Positions 12,701-23,106 of a stretch of DNA of 64,000 nt are shown here, one piece after another. This DNA comes from Gnetum montanum. Taxonomy: Eukaryota; Streptophyta; Gnetopsida; Gnetales; Gnetaceae. The notes under the pieces are model-generated. The model ran no database searches. It had not been told where the DNA came from and saw nothing but the letters and a program-made list of their open reading frames with translations. The stretch lies in NCBI GenBank assembly GCA_015680685.1, contig MNCI01018059.1:551460-615459 (forward strand), given 5' to 3'. Positions within the stretch are counted from its first letter, which is position 1. The number at the start of each line of letters is the position of its first letter. A program made the translations under genes and the position numbers.

Positions 12701-13313
12701 GGGTTCACCAACATCAGATATATCATAGTGAAAATTTCTATTTCTATTTGTCTAATTGTGATGATCTTGCCTATGTTCATTTTGACGTCTTTGATTTTTC
12801 CATTGGTGTTGATTTCTACCCTTATTTCAACCTCATAGTGGAACTTTAACTCTATACCTAGGTTCATCTTCATCAAAACTAGATGTTGAAGAGGAAGAGG
12901 AAGATGAGAAATAGGGAGAATCACAATGGCTTCTATAGCTCTCCCTATGGTCTCTTAATTTATCTTTTCTATGTTTCGAGGAGGTCTTAGTCCTTAAGGC
13001 CCTTCCCAATCTAAGACTTACTCCATCTCTTCTATGATTGTTTACCTTAGGTTAATGTAGTCCTTGAGTGTAGTTAGGGTGATCATGAACATATGAAACC
13101 CTTGCATGAGATTGGTCACTCCAATTTTCTTCAATATATGTCTCATTAGTTCTCCAATGAATATTCACTTCATATGATGCATTATTTCTTCCATGTGAAA
13201 GAGGCATTGTTGTTAGTTAATGGTGTGTGTGACTTAATATTTTATGAAAGATAAATCATTAATTCATTTATAGCAATTGTGTATAATATAACTAATCTAG
13301 GTAACTAGCACCA

Positions 13314-13332
13314 TCCCTAGCAACAACACCAA
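13314..13332 (-). other. T2 primer binding site (decayed tRNA-Asp type)
   Basis: Minus strand after the LTR: TTGGTGTTGTTGCTAGGGA. It differs from the intact TGGCGCCGTTGCCAGGGA form by C-to-T changes. Confidence 0.75.
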
Positions 13333-14201
13333 TGATGAGTTGTGGATACCCTTTATGCCCAACCATATGAATCACAAACATTCACACAAAATCTGGTCAA
13401 ATTCCATGGATGGGACTAGTTGCGGCATCTAGATTGCAATGTCTTGATCATAGTTTGCTGTCTTTCCACTTGGACTAATGGTAGCTTTGTCATGTATGAT
13501 TTAGTCCAAAGTTAGGCATGTGATTCTTGATTTTTTTTTAGCCTTATGCTACTCCTAATGATAATAAGGAAATTAATTATTTAACTAATTAACAATGGAA
13601 AGTAAAGTCTACACTAGTCTGCATGTGAGGAGTGTCCATTCCCAACTTCTTGTACACATCTTGAACCCATGTATCCACTACTAGGATTACCAAATGCTAT
13701 GCTACTCGGCAAACCAAATAATAACACTGCTAGGATTACCAAGTGAATATGTGTTTACGTTCAAAATTGGTTGCATTCATTCCACCAATTCATTAATATG
13801 CATGGAAATGAAAATATTAACTAAGCACATGAAAAAAAAATTGCATTGAAAGTAAATCTAATGTAAGTCAAAGTGCTACAATGAATAAGAATCAATATCG
13901 ATCTTATTACCATTCATGAAATGTGTCCAAGTACATTGCCACTCGAATAAGACACCATACAAGTAACTTAGATCCACATTGTAGGCACTCATTGACTATT
14001 CTCTAAGACTATGAAATAAAACTACAATAGTTTGGCTCCTCTATTAACAAAATAATGTCCAAATTATGCATCCAAATGTTATATTTATAGGTTGGTATGC
14101 ATCCCATGATATTAGATATTCGACATCGCTTCTTTGCCCTCGATATCAAGGCTTTAATATTGGACGTTCGATATTAAAGCCAAACAAAATACACTTCATC
14201 A
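13333..14201 (-). repeat. T2 5' LTR (869 bp)
   Basis: The plus strand starts TGATGAGTTGTGGATACCC and ends CACTTCATCA. It pairs with 7343-8218 and is adjacent to the primer site on the internal side. Confidence 0.9.
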
Positions 14202-14206
14202 CATTG
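14202..14206. repeat. T2 target-site duplication, right copy (CATTG)
   Basis: Identical to 7338-7342. Confidence 0.9.
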
Positions 14207-15200
14207 AATGAGATAAATGATACTTGAGGAAAGTAGGATTGACAAGAAGAGAAAAAGTAGCTAGCATATTAGCAAGCATGTTTTTTGAGTAGTGGATGTG
14301 AGTAAGCAAGCATTTGTTAAATTGAGAAATCAAATTTTTTGCTACATCTAAATAAGGCTGGAGGTGTTTAGCTTTACAAGTGTATTTATTATTTACTTGG
14401 TGTATGACCAAATAGGAATCTGTATGCATAGAAAGCCTCTTGAATCCAAGTTAAAGGGCTAAGAGAAAATCTCTATTAACAACCATGTATTCTTCCATGT
14501 TGTTAATACATGGAAAATTAAATTTATAAGTTTGATAAATTGAATTCATACCTTGATAGTTTAAAATACAAGTTTCACTTTAACCTTGGGCTATGTGTGC
14601 ATTTTCAAAATACAAGTGTGAATTGAAATCCTCATGTTTCAATGTCATAGTTAGAGGAGAAACTATCTCTTCTTTACTTGTTTCCTTAGGGGAAGGTTGG
14701 ATGCTTATAGTAGATGGTTCAAAGAGTGGAGTTGAAGTAAGTCAATCCACAATGGCTTGCCCCTTAATTGAGAGTTAGGTGAGGTAGGATAAGTCAAATT
14801 TAGTTAAATGAGTTTTCCATTTTGACATGTAGTTGTTATCATATGGGTTGATGACAATAGATTGTAAAACATTGTCTCGGCAAATGACATGAGGTATTGT
14901 CTCCATTTCTAGATTTCAAAGACAAGGGCTAAGCAAGAACTTTCCATGTCTTTATAATGTATTTTGCAATTGGAGAAGGGATGAGAAATGTAATAGATAA
15001 AGAGATTAGCACCATCTTCACGTCATTGGCAAAGCATGGTTGTAATAGAATGATTAAACTTACAAAGATAGAGATAGAAAGAGAGATCAAATTGAATAGG
15101 ATGATGAATAAAAAGATTGGTAAGGATGTGCTTGATTACATCAAAAGCCTCTTGACATGTTGAGTCCTAGTTGAAAATCATAGATTTCTTAAGAAGGTGA
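14207..15200 (-). pseudogene. T3 tandem RNase H domains (RNH plus second RNH)
   Basis: The first domain, nearer RT (about 14750-15200), is read on the minus strand as a CQEAFDVIK connection, then IYYISHPF and a CLALVFEI segment as in Tat RNase H, with stops. The second domain is clearest at 14199-14429: MHTDSYLVIHQVNNKY (the DS-LV-QV motif), QPYL, and an HIHYSKNMLANMLATF tail that corresponds to the HIPREENARADALA stretch of Tat elements. A second RNase H after the first is a Tat-lineage hallmark. It would degrade the RNA strand of RNA/DNA hybrids. T2 inserted at its downstream edge. Confidence 0.75.
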
Positions 15201-15229
15201 GAAAGGGAATGAAATTGATCAGTTACATT

Positions 15230-15960
15230 GCATATGAAATGATGAATGGATTGGAGGCCACCTTGTAAAATATGCATGTCTTTAAGTCACTTAGGTGGTG
15301 GGAGGTGTATGATTACTTTAACTTTGTTAGGATCTACTACTATATCGTTAGCTGAAACTAGAAATCCTACCATTTTTCCTATTTCCATGGCAAAAATGCA
15401 CTTTTTGGGATGTAAGCAAAGGCTATATTTATTACAATAAGCCAAAACTATGTTTAAGTTAGTGGGATGATTAGTTGCGATGATAGACTTTACTATTAGA
15501 TCATCCACATAATTGTTTATAGTTTTAAACATCATATTACTAAAGATGAAGGTAATGAGTTGTTGGTATATTGCTCTAGCATTCTTAAGCCCAAAAGGCA
15601 TTTTTGTACAATAGAAGGTTTTCCATGGGGTCATGAAAGTTGTAAAGTAGTAATGCTCAGGATTGATTTGAATTTGATTATAGTGTGAAAAACCATCTAT
15701 GGAACTAAGGAAAGCATGACCTACAATTGTGTCTATGAGTTGATCAATGTTGGACAGCAAGAAAATCATCTTTTAATGTCACCATTTTAAGGTTATGAAA
15801 TTTGATGCATATTCTAATAGCTCTATTTTTCTTAGGAATGATCACCATGTTGGATACCTAATTGGAGTAATCTACAAGATGTATAAATCTAATGTTTTAG
15901 AATTTGGTGATCTTATCTTTTATGGCTAAGACTAGATTAGGCTTGATTTTTTGGGTTTTT
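15230..15960 (-). pseudogene. T3 reverse transcriptase
   Basis: An open 160-codon piece at 15287-15769 contains NIDQLIDTIVGHAFLSSIDG, FSHYNQIQI, FTTFMTPWKTF, KMPFGLKNARAIYQQ and the catalytic YVDD within NNYVDDLIVKS. The KMPFGLKNA and YVDDxIVKS forms are typical of Tat rather than Athila. Upstream of the open piece, in other frames, come QKTQKIKP, CIKFHNLKMVTLKDDF and PKKN remnants of the N-terminal fingers. The enzyme would copy element RNA into DNA. The active-site Asp pair is present, but the flanking frame is broken. Confidence 0.85.
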
Positions 15961-16330
15961 TGCTTGATAGTTTTGGATCCTTTCACAAGTATGATGTTAT
16001 GTTGGACGAAAATGGGACCCAAACTAGGCATGTCATTCTATTCCCATGTAAAGGTAATAGAATTTTTTCCAAAGTATTTCTAGAATAGATTTCTTAATAT
16101 TGTAACATAGGCTTGCTCGCAATGTAAAGTCTTTTTCTCATTATGATGATTTATTATAGTGAGCTCTAGCAATGATTCATGAGTCAAAATGAGTATGCAA
16201 TCCAAGAAGGGAAGGTCAGTTTGAGGGATTAGATCTTCCTAGATGATATCAAGGGTGAAGATGATGGAATCTAAGGGATTAAGGGATGAAAAGTTAATCA
16301 AATCCTCATTGAGAGGCTCACAGACGTAGC

Positions 16331-16335
16331 CATGG
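16331..16335. repeat. Target-site duplication of solo LTR, left copy (CATGG)
   Basis: Identical to 17183-17187. Confidence 0.9.
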
Positions 16336-17182
16336 TGATGAGCAGTGGAGAAATCCAACACCCAACCATACAAGTCACAAGCATTCACATGTGACCAAAT
16401 TGTAATCTATGGATGAGACAATGTTAATATGTTAGTAATTAGTTTAAGTTTAAGATTGTTGTCTTTCCACATGGAGCTAGTGAAGTCTATGTATATGGTT
16501 TAGCTCTCCATGAGGTATATGATATCTAATGTTGTTTGGGAATTCTTACTATTAGCAAACATGATGAAATGAAAATAGTTTCTAATCCTAAGTCTAAGTA
16601 ATTGTAAGAAAGTAAATCTAACTTAGCCTAATTTGATTGATAATTGGTCCTAGTCTACCGTACATGCCTTGGACTCATGTATTCATCACTAGGATTACCA
16701 AGTGATATTACTATTGAGCAAATTAAGCAACACCACTATTGGGTTAGTAGTCGTATCCATACCACTTACTTTCAACATGTGAAATAAAATGCTTGTAAAG
16801 TAAATGATTAACCAAGAAAACAAGAAAAATTATTCTAAGTAAATGTAAGAAAACTAAGTGGATGCTGCAATGATGATAAACAATTTTGATCTTTATTATT
16901 GGTCATGAACTATGTCCAAGTATAATTCACTCAAATAAAGACATCATACAATTGCTCAACACCACACTATGGGCATCACTCTATTGCTAACAACAAAATG
17001 AAACTACAAGAGTTTTGCTATTAGTGGACAAAAATTTATGTAGATCAGTGTGTCTATGTGTTGTATTTATAGGCTGCACACATCTTGCCATATCAAATCT
17101 ATGATGATGTAGCATGTGCTACAATATCGAATAAATGACATCGTAGATATGATATCATTCATTGAAAAAATTAACTCTATCA
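16336..17182 (-). repeat. Solo LTR (847 bp) of the T1/T2 family
   Basis: The plus strand starts TGATGAGCAGTGG and ends AACTCTATCA. Internal stretches (TTTGCTATC or TTGTCTTTCCAC, and ACTAGGATTACCAAGTG) match the T1 and T2 LTRs. It is flanked by perfect CATGG duplications, with no internal domain, primer site or PPT. This is the usual product of recombination between two LTRs. It sits inside T3 between Pro and RT. Confidence 0.9.
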
Positions 17183-17187
17183 CATGG
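17183..17187. repeat. Target-site duplication of solo LTR, right copy (CATGG)
   Basis: Identical to 16331-16335. Confidence 0.9.
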
Positions 17188-17389
17188 GGCCCATCCACGG
17201 TTAGCTGTTTATGTAGACAATGGAGTAACTTAGGATCCATGGCCTATAAAACATGAGAGAAAAAGAAATAGTTACATGAAAGTGAGATTAAAATAAGAAA
17301 GAGAATAAGAAAAGATTTCAAGTTTGCTTACACAAAATATGAAGAATTAGAAAAAAATAAAAATAAAAACATAAAAAGATTTTAAAAAT

Positions 17390-17930
17390 TTTCAAGGTAG
17401 AGATAAGAAGAAGATTCTAAGTTTTGGGGAAGAATGAAAAATTTTGTTTAAGTATGAAGAGAGAGGTAGAAAATCTTTTAAGTTTGGGAAAGATATGCAA
17501 GTTAGAAAATTTTCCAAGTCTAGGAGAGATATGAAAGTTAGAAAATTTTCTAAGACATGGAAGAGAGAGAAATAACAAATTTGCAAAAGGAAATGAGAGG
17601 ATCATGGAAAAAATTTTCTAAGTTCAAAGGGGAGGGAAGTTGGAAAATTTCATGGAACGGTAAGTGAAAATTTTTTTTGGGTTGTATTAATTACATTTTA
17701 GGTTTTTATGCAAAGCTAGCCCAAGACAGGAAACTTCAAAATCAAATGTTAACTAAAGAAGCGGGTCAATGGACGATCCAACATACACAAGGGCTAGGAA
17801 AGTTAGAGAATTTTCTATGACATGGAATTGGGGTATAGGAGTTAGAAAAATTTTCTAAGTTTTTAAGGTAAAACTAGAACTAGAAAATTTTTGAAGGCAT
17901 GGAAAATTGAAAACTAAACATGACAAATCT
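17390..17930. repeat. Degenerate AAAATTTTC-centred short repeats
   Basis: The motif GTTAGAAAATTTTCTAAG and variants recur at least eight times at irregular spacing in a purine-rich stretch. The core AGAAAATTTTCT is palindromic. It lies within T3 between Pro and RT. No coding potential; the small minus-strand open frames here are by-products of the repeats. Confidence 0.6.
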
Positions 17931-18573
17931 TCTAAATGTGAAGCATGATATTAAGAGGAGGAAATATTAGGATTGTCGATTGTGCTTTACCTTTTACGTT
18001 TTTGCTAAACATGATAGATCTATGTTAAAATGTACTTGGATGAATATTTGCAACGAAATTGAGAATCATGGTACAGTGAACTATTGTTTATGGATTTCAT
18101 GTTTTATGTATTTTTGTATTTTAAGTTTTCTATATCTATGGGATTTGTAAATTTTTTTTTTTACTTTTTTTTTAAAAAAATTTTCTATGTTTGTAACTTT
18201 GTAATTTTTTAAAGACAAAAATGAAGCAAACACTAAATGAGACATGTGATAAAATGTGATACAAAGAAGAGTGAATACTAGAGTAAGATGATAATTAAGA
18301 ATGTGCTAAATAAGAACATATAATTGAAAATAACAAGGTCAAATAATTGAACTAATGTAAAGAAGCTAAACTAATTTCATACTAAGAAACATACATAAAC
18401 ATAAAAGATAAACAAAGATAAAACAACGAAAGGAGAGAAAAGATTTAAGATTATGATGCCTTAGCGATGGATTTTTTAGCATTAGACCTAGTGGAAACCT
18501 TCATGCTCTTGATGGATTCAACAATGTCTAACTCATCAAATCCTAAATCCACAAATTCGTTGGTGCTAGATGA
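17931..18573 (-). other. T3 stretch between repeats and protease, no gene seen
   Basis: A/T-rich with long T and A runs near 18150-18185. It probably corresponds to the Pro-RT linker of T3; nothing recognisable. Confidence 0.4.
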
Positions 18574-19072
18574 CTAAGGAATAATTGTATCAACTTCCTT
18601 ATTTTCTTTTGTTGAGGGCATCGAGCTAATAAGAGTAGGTTGAAATCCTAAGCCAATATCTTCCAATACATCTAATTGTGAGATAGTTGAGATTTTGGGA
18701 TGAATGTGCAAAACTATTTCTCTATCTTTACAAGAGAAGTGTATTTCATGATGCAAGGGTGATGAAACAACAAGATGGTATGCTAACCAAGATTGTCCAA
18801 GAATAACATTGATTTTATATGAATCTCTAATTATAGAAAATACAACCTTTGACATGATCATACTCCCTATAGAAAAAAGGAATTTTGTCAGCCATATGAT
18901 TTCTACTCTAGTAACACTAAATGAACCTAGAGAAGAATTGTGGTTAGAGTATGTGACTTTATTTTTTGAGGCTAAGATGCTCAATGATTATCCTTGATAT
19001 AACATTGGTTCTAGCTCCATCATTCATATGCACTAATGGTAGCAACATATTATCTTTGATATGTATGGTGAT
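18574..19072 (-). pseudogene. T3 aspartic protease remnant
   Basis: On the minus strand, starting from the T4 junction, it reads NDGARTNVI in place of the catalytic D-S/T-G region. The open frame 18574-18984 follows, with VILGQSWLAYHLVVSSPLHH and EIHF. This matches T9 protease (VDDGAAANVI, then LILGRSWLAQL and VSSPIHQEIH). T4 inserted at the upstream edge, separating Pro from Gag. A retropepsin would cleave Gag-Pol; here the first Asp of the DDG form seen in T9 reads as Asn. Non-functional. Confidence 0.75.
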
Positions 19073-19875
19073 TGATGGGATGTGATATCGCATACGCGAT
19101 ATCACGTGCTTCCCTGCGATATCGTGTACGTGATATCACAGTTCATTGCTAGTTCTATAAATAAGAGGTGGATCTCCCTTGTTTCTCCATCTAGATCTAG
19201 ACCTTAGCCAAACTCTTGCCATTTTTCCATTCCAAATTTAGAATAATTTCCATGTGTCCATAGTAGGAGTCCCAAAGTGAACGGATCTTTATTCGAGCAA
19301 ATATTGTACCTGATCACACATTTGTGTATGGAAATAAAGATGAACTTTTGGATAAACCTTGCAATGCATGGACTAAGCTAAATAAGACTTTAATTAATGT
19401 TAAATGTTTAAATACTTTATTAGTTAATTAATTCTCTCTCAACCCTCAACTCTCATAGTTAAGTGCATGCAATATGATTGCTTCGAGCACGTGCGTTACA
19501 CTTGGTAATCCCAGTAACGAGTAGCATTTGGTAATCCCAGTAGCGTTGCATTAGTTCAGGGTGTGAAACAGCAAGTGGGAATGGATACTGATGCTAGGGT
19601 AATATAGGCTTAGTTAGTTAAAGTTAGTTACTTAGTCTCTTCACTCTTTCTCTCATTAGCATAGGTGATAAAAGAGAAAAGATATAAAAATCACATACCT
19701 CAAACTCACATAACCATACAACTGTGACAATTACAAGTGAGTTTGGGAGGACAACGACTGATTAACCTTAGGTGTTCCATAAGGCGTGTAGGCACTTAGT
19801 CTGTGGAGTTCGACCGGATCACGCATGAAACGCTCGTATTCATATGGTTGTGTAGGGATACCTCATCACTCATCA
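19073..19875 (+). repeat. T4 5' LTR (803 bp)
   Basis: Starts TGATGGGATGTG and ends CACTCATCA, with a TATA box at 19156-19163. U3 contains inverted repeats: GTGATATCGC (19082-19091) and its complement at 19096-19105, then a second GATATC pair near 19116-19137. The 3' copy lacks about 30 bp of this palindromic part. Confidence 0.92.
19156..19163 (+). promoter_or_regulatory. TATA box of T4 5' LTR
   Basis: TATAAATA, followed by AGAGGTGG. The same CTATAAATAAGAGG context occurs in both T4 LTRs and in T5, so it is the likely LTR promoter core. Confidence 0.65.
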
Positions 19876-19876
19876 T

Positions 19877-19895
19877 TGGCGCCGTTGCCAGGGAC
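19877..19895 (+). other. T4 primer binding site, tRNA-Asp
   Basis: TGGCGCCGTTGCCAGGGAC follows the LTR after one T. It is complementary to the 3' end of plant tRNA-Asp(GTC), ending in GGCAACGGCGCCA. Confidence 0.85.
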
Positions 19896-20128
19896 TAAGT
19901 TGTTTGTGCACTAAGTAGAACATAGGAAATCATCCACATCTTTGGGAAGCTTAAACGAACCCTTAGGATTAATCAGAAGGAAATTTAAACAATGGTCAAT
20001 AGCACATCGACAAGATAACAATATTTTCTTCTTCTCATAAAAGAACTTCACCACCTAGGGATCACACAAGAGACAGTCGGTGGCACAACATACATAACCA
20101 AGAACCACCAGTTCCTCAACAGTATCTA

Positions 20129-22560
20129 GTGGTATATGCTCATCACGATGAATATATACCCGATTTTATTTTTATCCTCCATCAAGATGAACAACTGTGT
20201 TGGTGTGACTTGCAAGGTAACATAGTGTTACCTCCTGATTGTGCAGTCCCTAACATGCTCCTTCGTGCTCTTGCACATATAGACATGACACAACTATACG
20301 TTGAATATGTTGTATGTGATTACGACACAATGGATTACCATCTCATAGTAGCACAACGTCAACGGGACGCATGGCAGGAGAGTTATCACATATCATTGAA
20401 GGGCAAAGGACTCCATAATGCTTCACCTATCATAAGAGAAACTAACGGTGGTGAACCTATTTCAATAGGTTCTCCACAAATTGAAGTTCCCCATCCTAAT
20501 GATAATGAGAAGGTGGTGTATCAGAATCTTTGCTCCACGATACACAACTGTGGTTCTAATGCCCATGAACACCAAGTGTTCAATGAGGGAACACACACAC
20601 AAGATAAGGGCGAGCATTCTAATCATTATCATGATCGGGGTTGAGATCACCAAAGGGAAGGTAGGAAACATCATCATGGCGATGGTTATCCTTCCTCTTC
20701 CCCTTCATCGCATCATTCACTTTCTCCTTCCACATCAGGATGTAGTCACAAAGAGCACAACCATGAGGATAAGGGTAAGGATAAGCAAGATGAGAGACCT
20801 CAATGGGTGAGTCGAGAGCGAGGATGAGGGCACTCTAGGGAATCTAGGCATGGAAGAAGGGAAAGTAGGGAACCGTGTAGGCATCATAGATACCATGAGA
20901 GAAATGACAACAAAGAACCCCTACTAGCAACCTGGAGTATGTTAGACATTACGGAGGCTATGAGAATACCTACAAGGCACCAAAAAGATAGCCAGATCAA
21001 GAGACTAGACATGAATAATATCCCATGGTTTGAGGGGGGATACAACGCTGATCCACAAAAGCACTTACAAGCATTGCATGATGCCTATGCCTTGAAAAAT
21101 ATTGAAAACAAGTGGCAAAAGTTAAAGTTATTTTCCAGGACACTCGTAAAGGAAGCAGAAAGTTGGTACCAATCCTTAGAATTGGAAACCATTAGAAGGT
21201 GAAGTACGATGTTAGAACTATTCAATGATAAATATCAAACGTACTCCAAAGTGTCCAACTTATGAAAACAGATCCAAGAATGGAAGCAGGGAACTCATGA
21301 GTCCTTGGATGCTACCATGGGTTGATATTATGCATTACTACATCATTGCCCGGGCCATGGCTACGCACAACGGGATCAACTACGCCATCTTGTAGATGGG
21401 CTAAGACACGAAACCAGGAGAACCCTTGGGACATATGCCCAAGGGAGATTATCTGAACTTAGGTCCCATGAGGTGCATAGATTGTTGAAGTAAGTCGCTG
21501 AAGAAGAAGGAGAGCTACGGAAAAGAGAAAGCACAGAAGAGTATAACCACGATCCTTCCCTTTGAAAGAAGGGGGTAAGATTTTGTGAGGAAGAGGATGA
21601 GTCACCACTTGAAGAGTTGGTGAATAGAAAAACCATGCCACTTCAAAAGTTAACAACTGTAGTGTTGGCTAAGGTAGATCAAATGTGGAACTCCTTAGAT
21701 AGTAGATTTGAAACTATTTTAAAAATCTTAGAGGAGTCTAATGAGTGAAGTAGTGACCATGATAAGAAAAAGAGGAGAGATTCAGACCATGTACGTAACA
21801 AGGGTAAGGGAAAAATGACTATCACCAATGAGGTTGTGGATTCTAATACATACAATGATGGTGGGTGTGAGATCTACCAATATGACCATCCTAAGGGATG
21901 TTACCCAATAATCTCACATCTGCAAGAGTCTGGGGTGTAGGCACTCAACCCAAGACTTAACAAACAGCAAGCGCCCTGAAGGTTACCTTATCCCCAAGGT
22001 AACCTAAGGTAGTTCCACCAACTGTTAACATATTATCCAAGTGGAACTTTGCCACAACCTATGAAGCAACACTAGTAGTGGCAATACCCACAGTCATGGG
22101 GGATGCCACCCCCTAGGCAATAATACCCTTACCGGCAACCAAATCCATGTGGCTATTACATGCAGCAGCCGATTTCTCCAAGTGACTCTATGGGTCATGT
22201 AACCTCACAATGTCACTACAAAGTTCAAGAGTATTTTAGGACTCCCTCTCCTTGAAGGGACACCCCACATGCATACATCCTCTAAATCCATCTGCATCTC
22301 TTACGCCGATAGTTTGACTACCACCCACTCCAATGATGCAAGGGGAACTCCCCACTGAACCACAACAACGTAATGCTATGAGAGCTATAAACATTCAATC
22401 CACTACTAATTCTAACAACCGTACAAAGAGAAGATCCTTATTTAGAACCAATAGTCCAAACAAGCTCTCACAACCACAAGCAGTTGAGTCTATGACCACT
22501 CCTCCATCAAGAAAGGCTTTGGAGCTTCCTTCAAACCAACAACAGAGCTCAACACATATG
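20129..22560 (+). pseudogene. gag: T4 Gag
   Basis: The N-terminal open piece 20129-20644 (YIPDFIFILHQDEQLCW) matches T5 near 35610. The capsid core starts at 20939: DMNNIPWFEGGYNADPQKHL, LKLFSRTLVKEAESWYQSL and LETIRR. It continues after stops to about 21480, including the EWKQ and LDATM stretches. A charged helix and variant zinc knuckle (CEIYQYDHPKGCY, 21866-21904) follow, then a Gln/Pro-rich tail (22333-22560). In-frame breaks are mostly single stops or small shifts. It would form the virus-like particle and could in principle be complemented by T5-like proteins; this copy is broken. Confidence 0.8.
22091..22103 (+). other. Internal PPT-like motif in T4 gag
   Basis: CAGTCATGGGGGA, nearly identical to the true 3' PPT (CAGTCATGGGGGTA at 25252-25265). 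Confidence 0.6.
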
Positions 22561-22599
22561 GTTATGTTAACACATACAATCATTGACTGGATAAAGGTG

Positions 22600-23106
22600 G
22601 GCCACCTTCCCAAGAAACTCTCTAACCTTGGAAGTCCCTTAATCTACCTCCAAGTCATTGGGAGTGAACCACATAAGGCTCTTCTTGACTCAGGTTTCGG
22701 AGTCAACTTAATATTGTGAGAAATGTATAAAGCCTGGAACCTCCCTTCACTCAAGAAGAGAAATATTCAATTAGAGCTAGCTAACCAGTCCATCATTGTC
22801 CCCTTGGGACTTATGGAGGACATTGTTACCACTGTGTGTGGTTGGTCATACCCAGCTGATTTCCTAGTGATAGAAGTCAACAATAATAAAGGGGACTTCC
22901 CAATTATAATGGGGAGGGCATGGCTCAGTACCATAAATGCATGCCTAAGAATCTGCAATCTTTCCCTGGAAATATATAAGGAAAATATTTATAGAAAGAT
23001 CGAGAAGAAGAAAGTTCCATGCATCACATACAGTGATACTAAGAGTGATGACGTACAGGAGTGCTTAGCATTTCCTGTATGCAACTGGTGTGCCCAGGAA
23101 ACTTAG
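22600..23106 (+). pseudogene. T4 protease
   Basis: Reads YLQVIGSEPHKALLDSGFGV with an intact catalytic D-S-G. One TGA codon follows at about 22718 (probably CGA to TGA). An open 127-codon piece comes next (22723-23106): PLGLMEDIVTTVCGWSYPAD, PIIMGRAWLSTINA (the flap-to-C-terminal ILGRxWL signature) and KVPCITYSD. Homologous to T5 38050-38480 and T8 52977-53231. It would process Gag. Nothing similar to RT follows, so this element ends its coding part here. Confidence 0.8.

Larger units (their letters stand above)
7343..14201 (-). mobile_element. T2, complete non-autonomous Athila-like element (6.86 kb)
   Basis: Both LTRs (7343-8218, 13333-14201), the primer site, a PPT and a perfect 5-bp duplication CATTG are present. 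The interior is 5.1 kb. It shows a decayed Gag (about 11573-12700) but no protease, RT, RNase H or integrase. Conserved non-coding blocks M1 (9857-9876) and M2 (about 9183-9215), and PPT-like motifs at 8949-8962 and 10431-10446, occur in the order seen in T4 and T8. It split T3 between RNase H and integrase. Confidence 0.92.
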
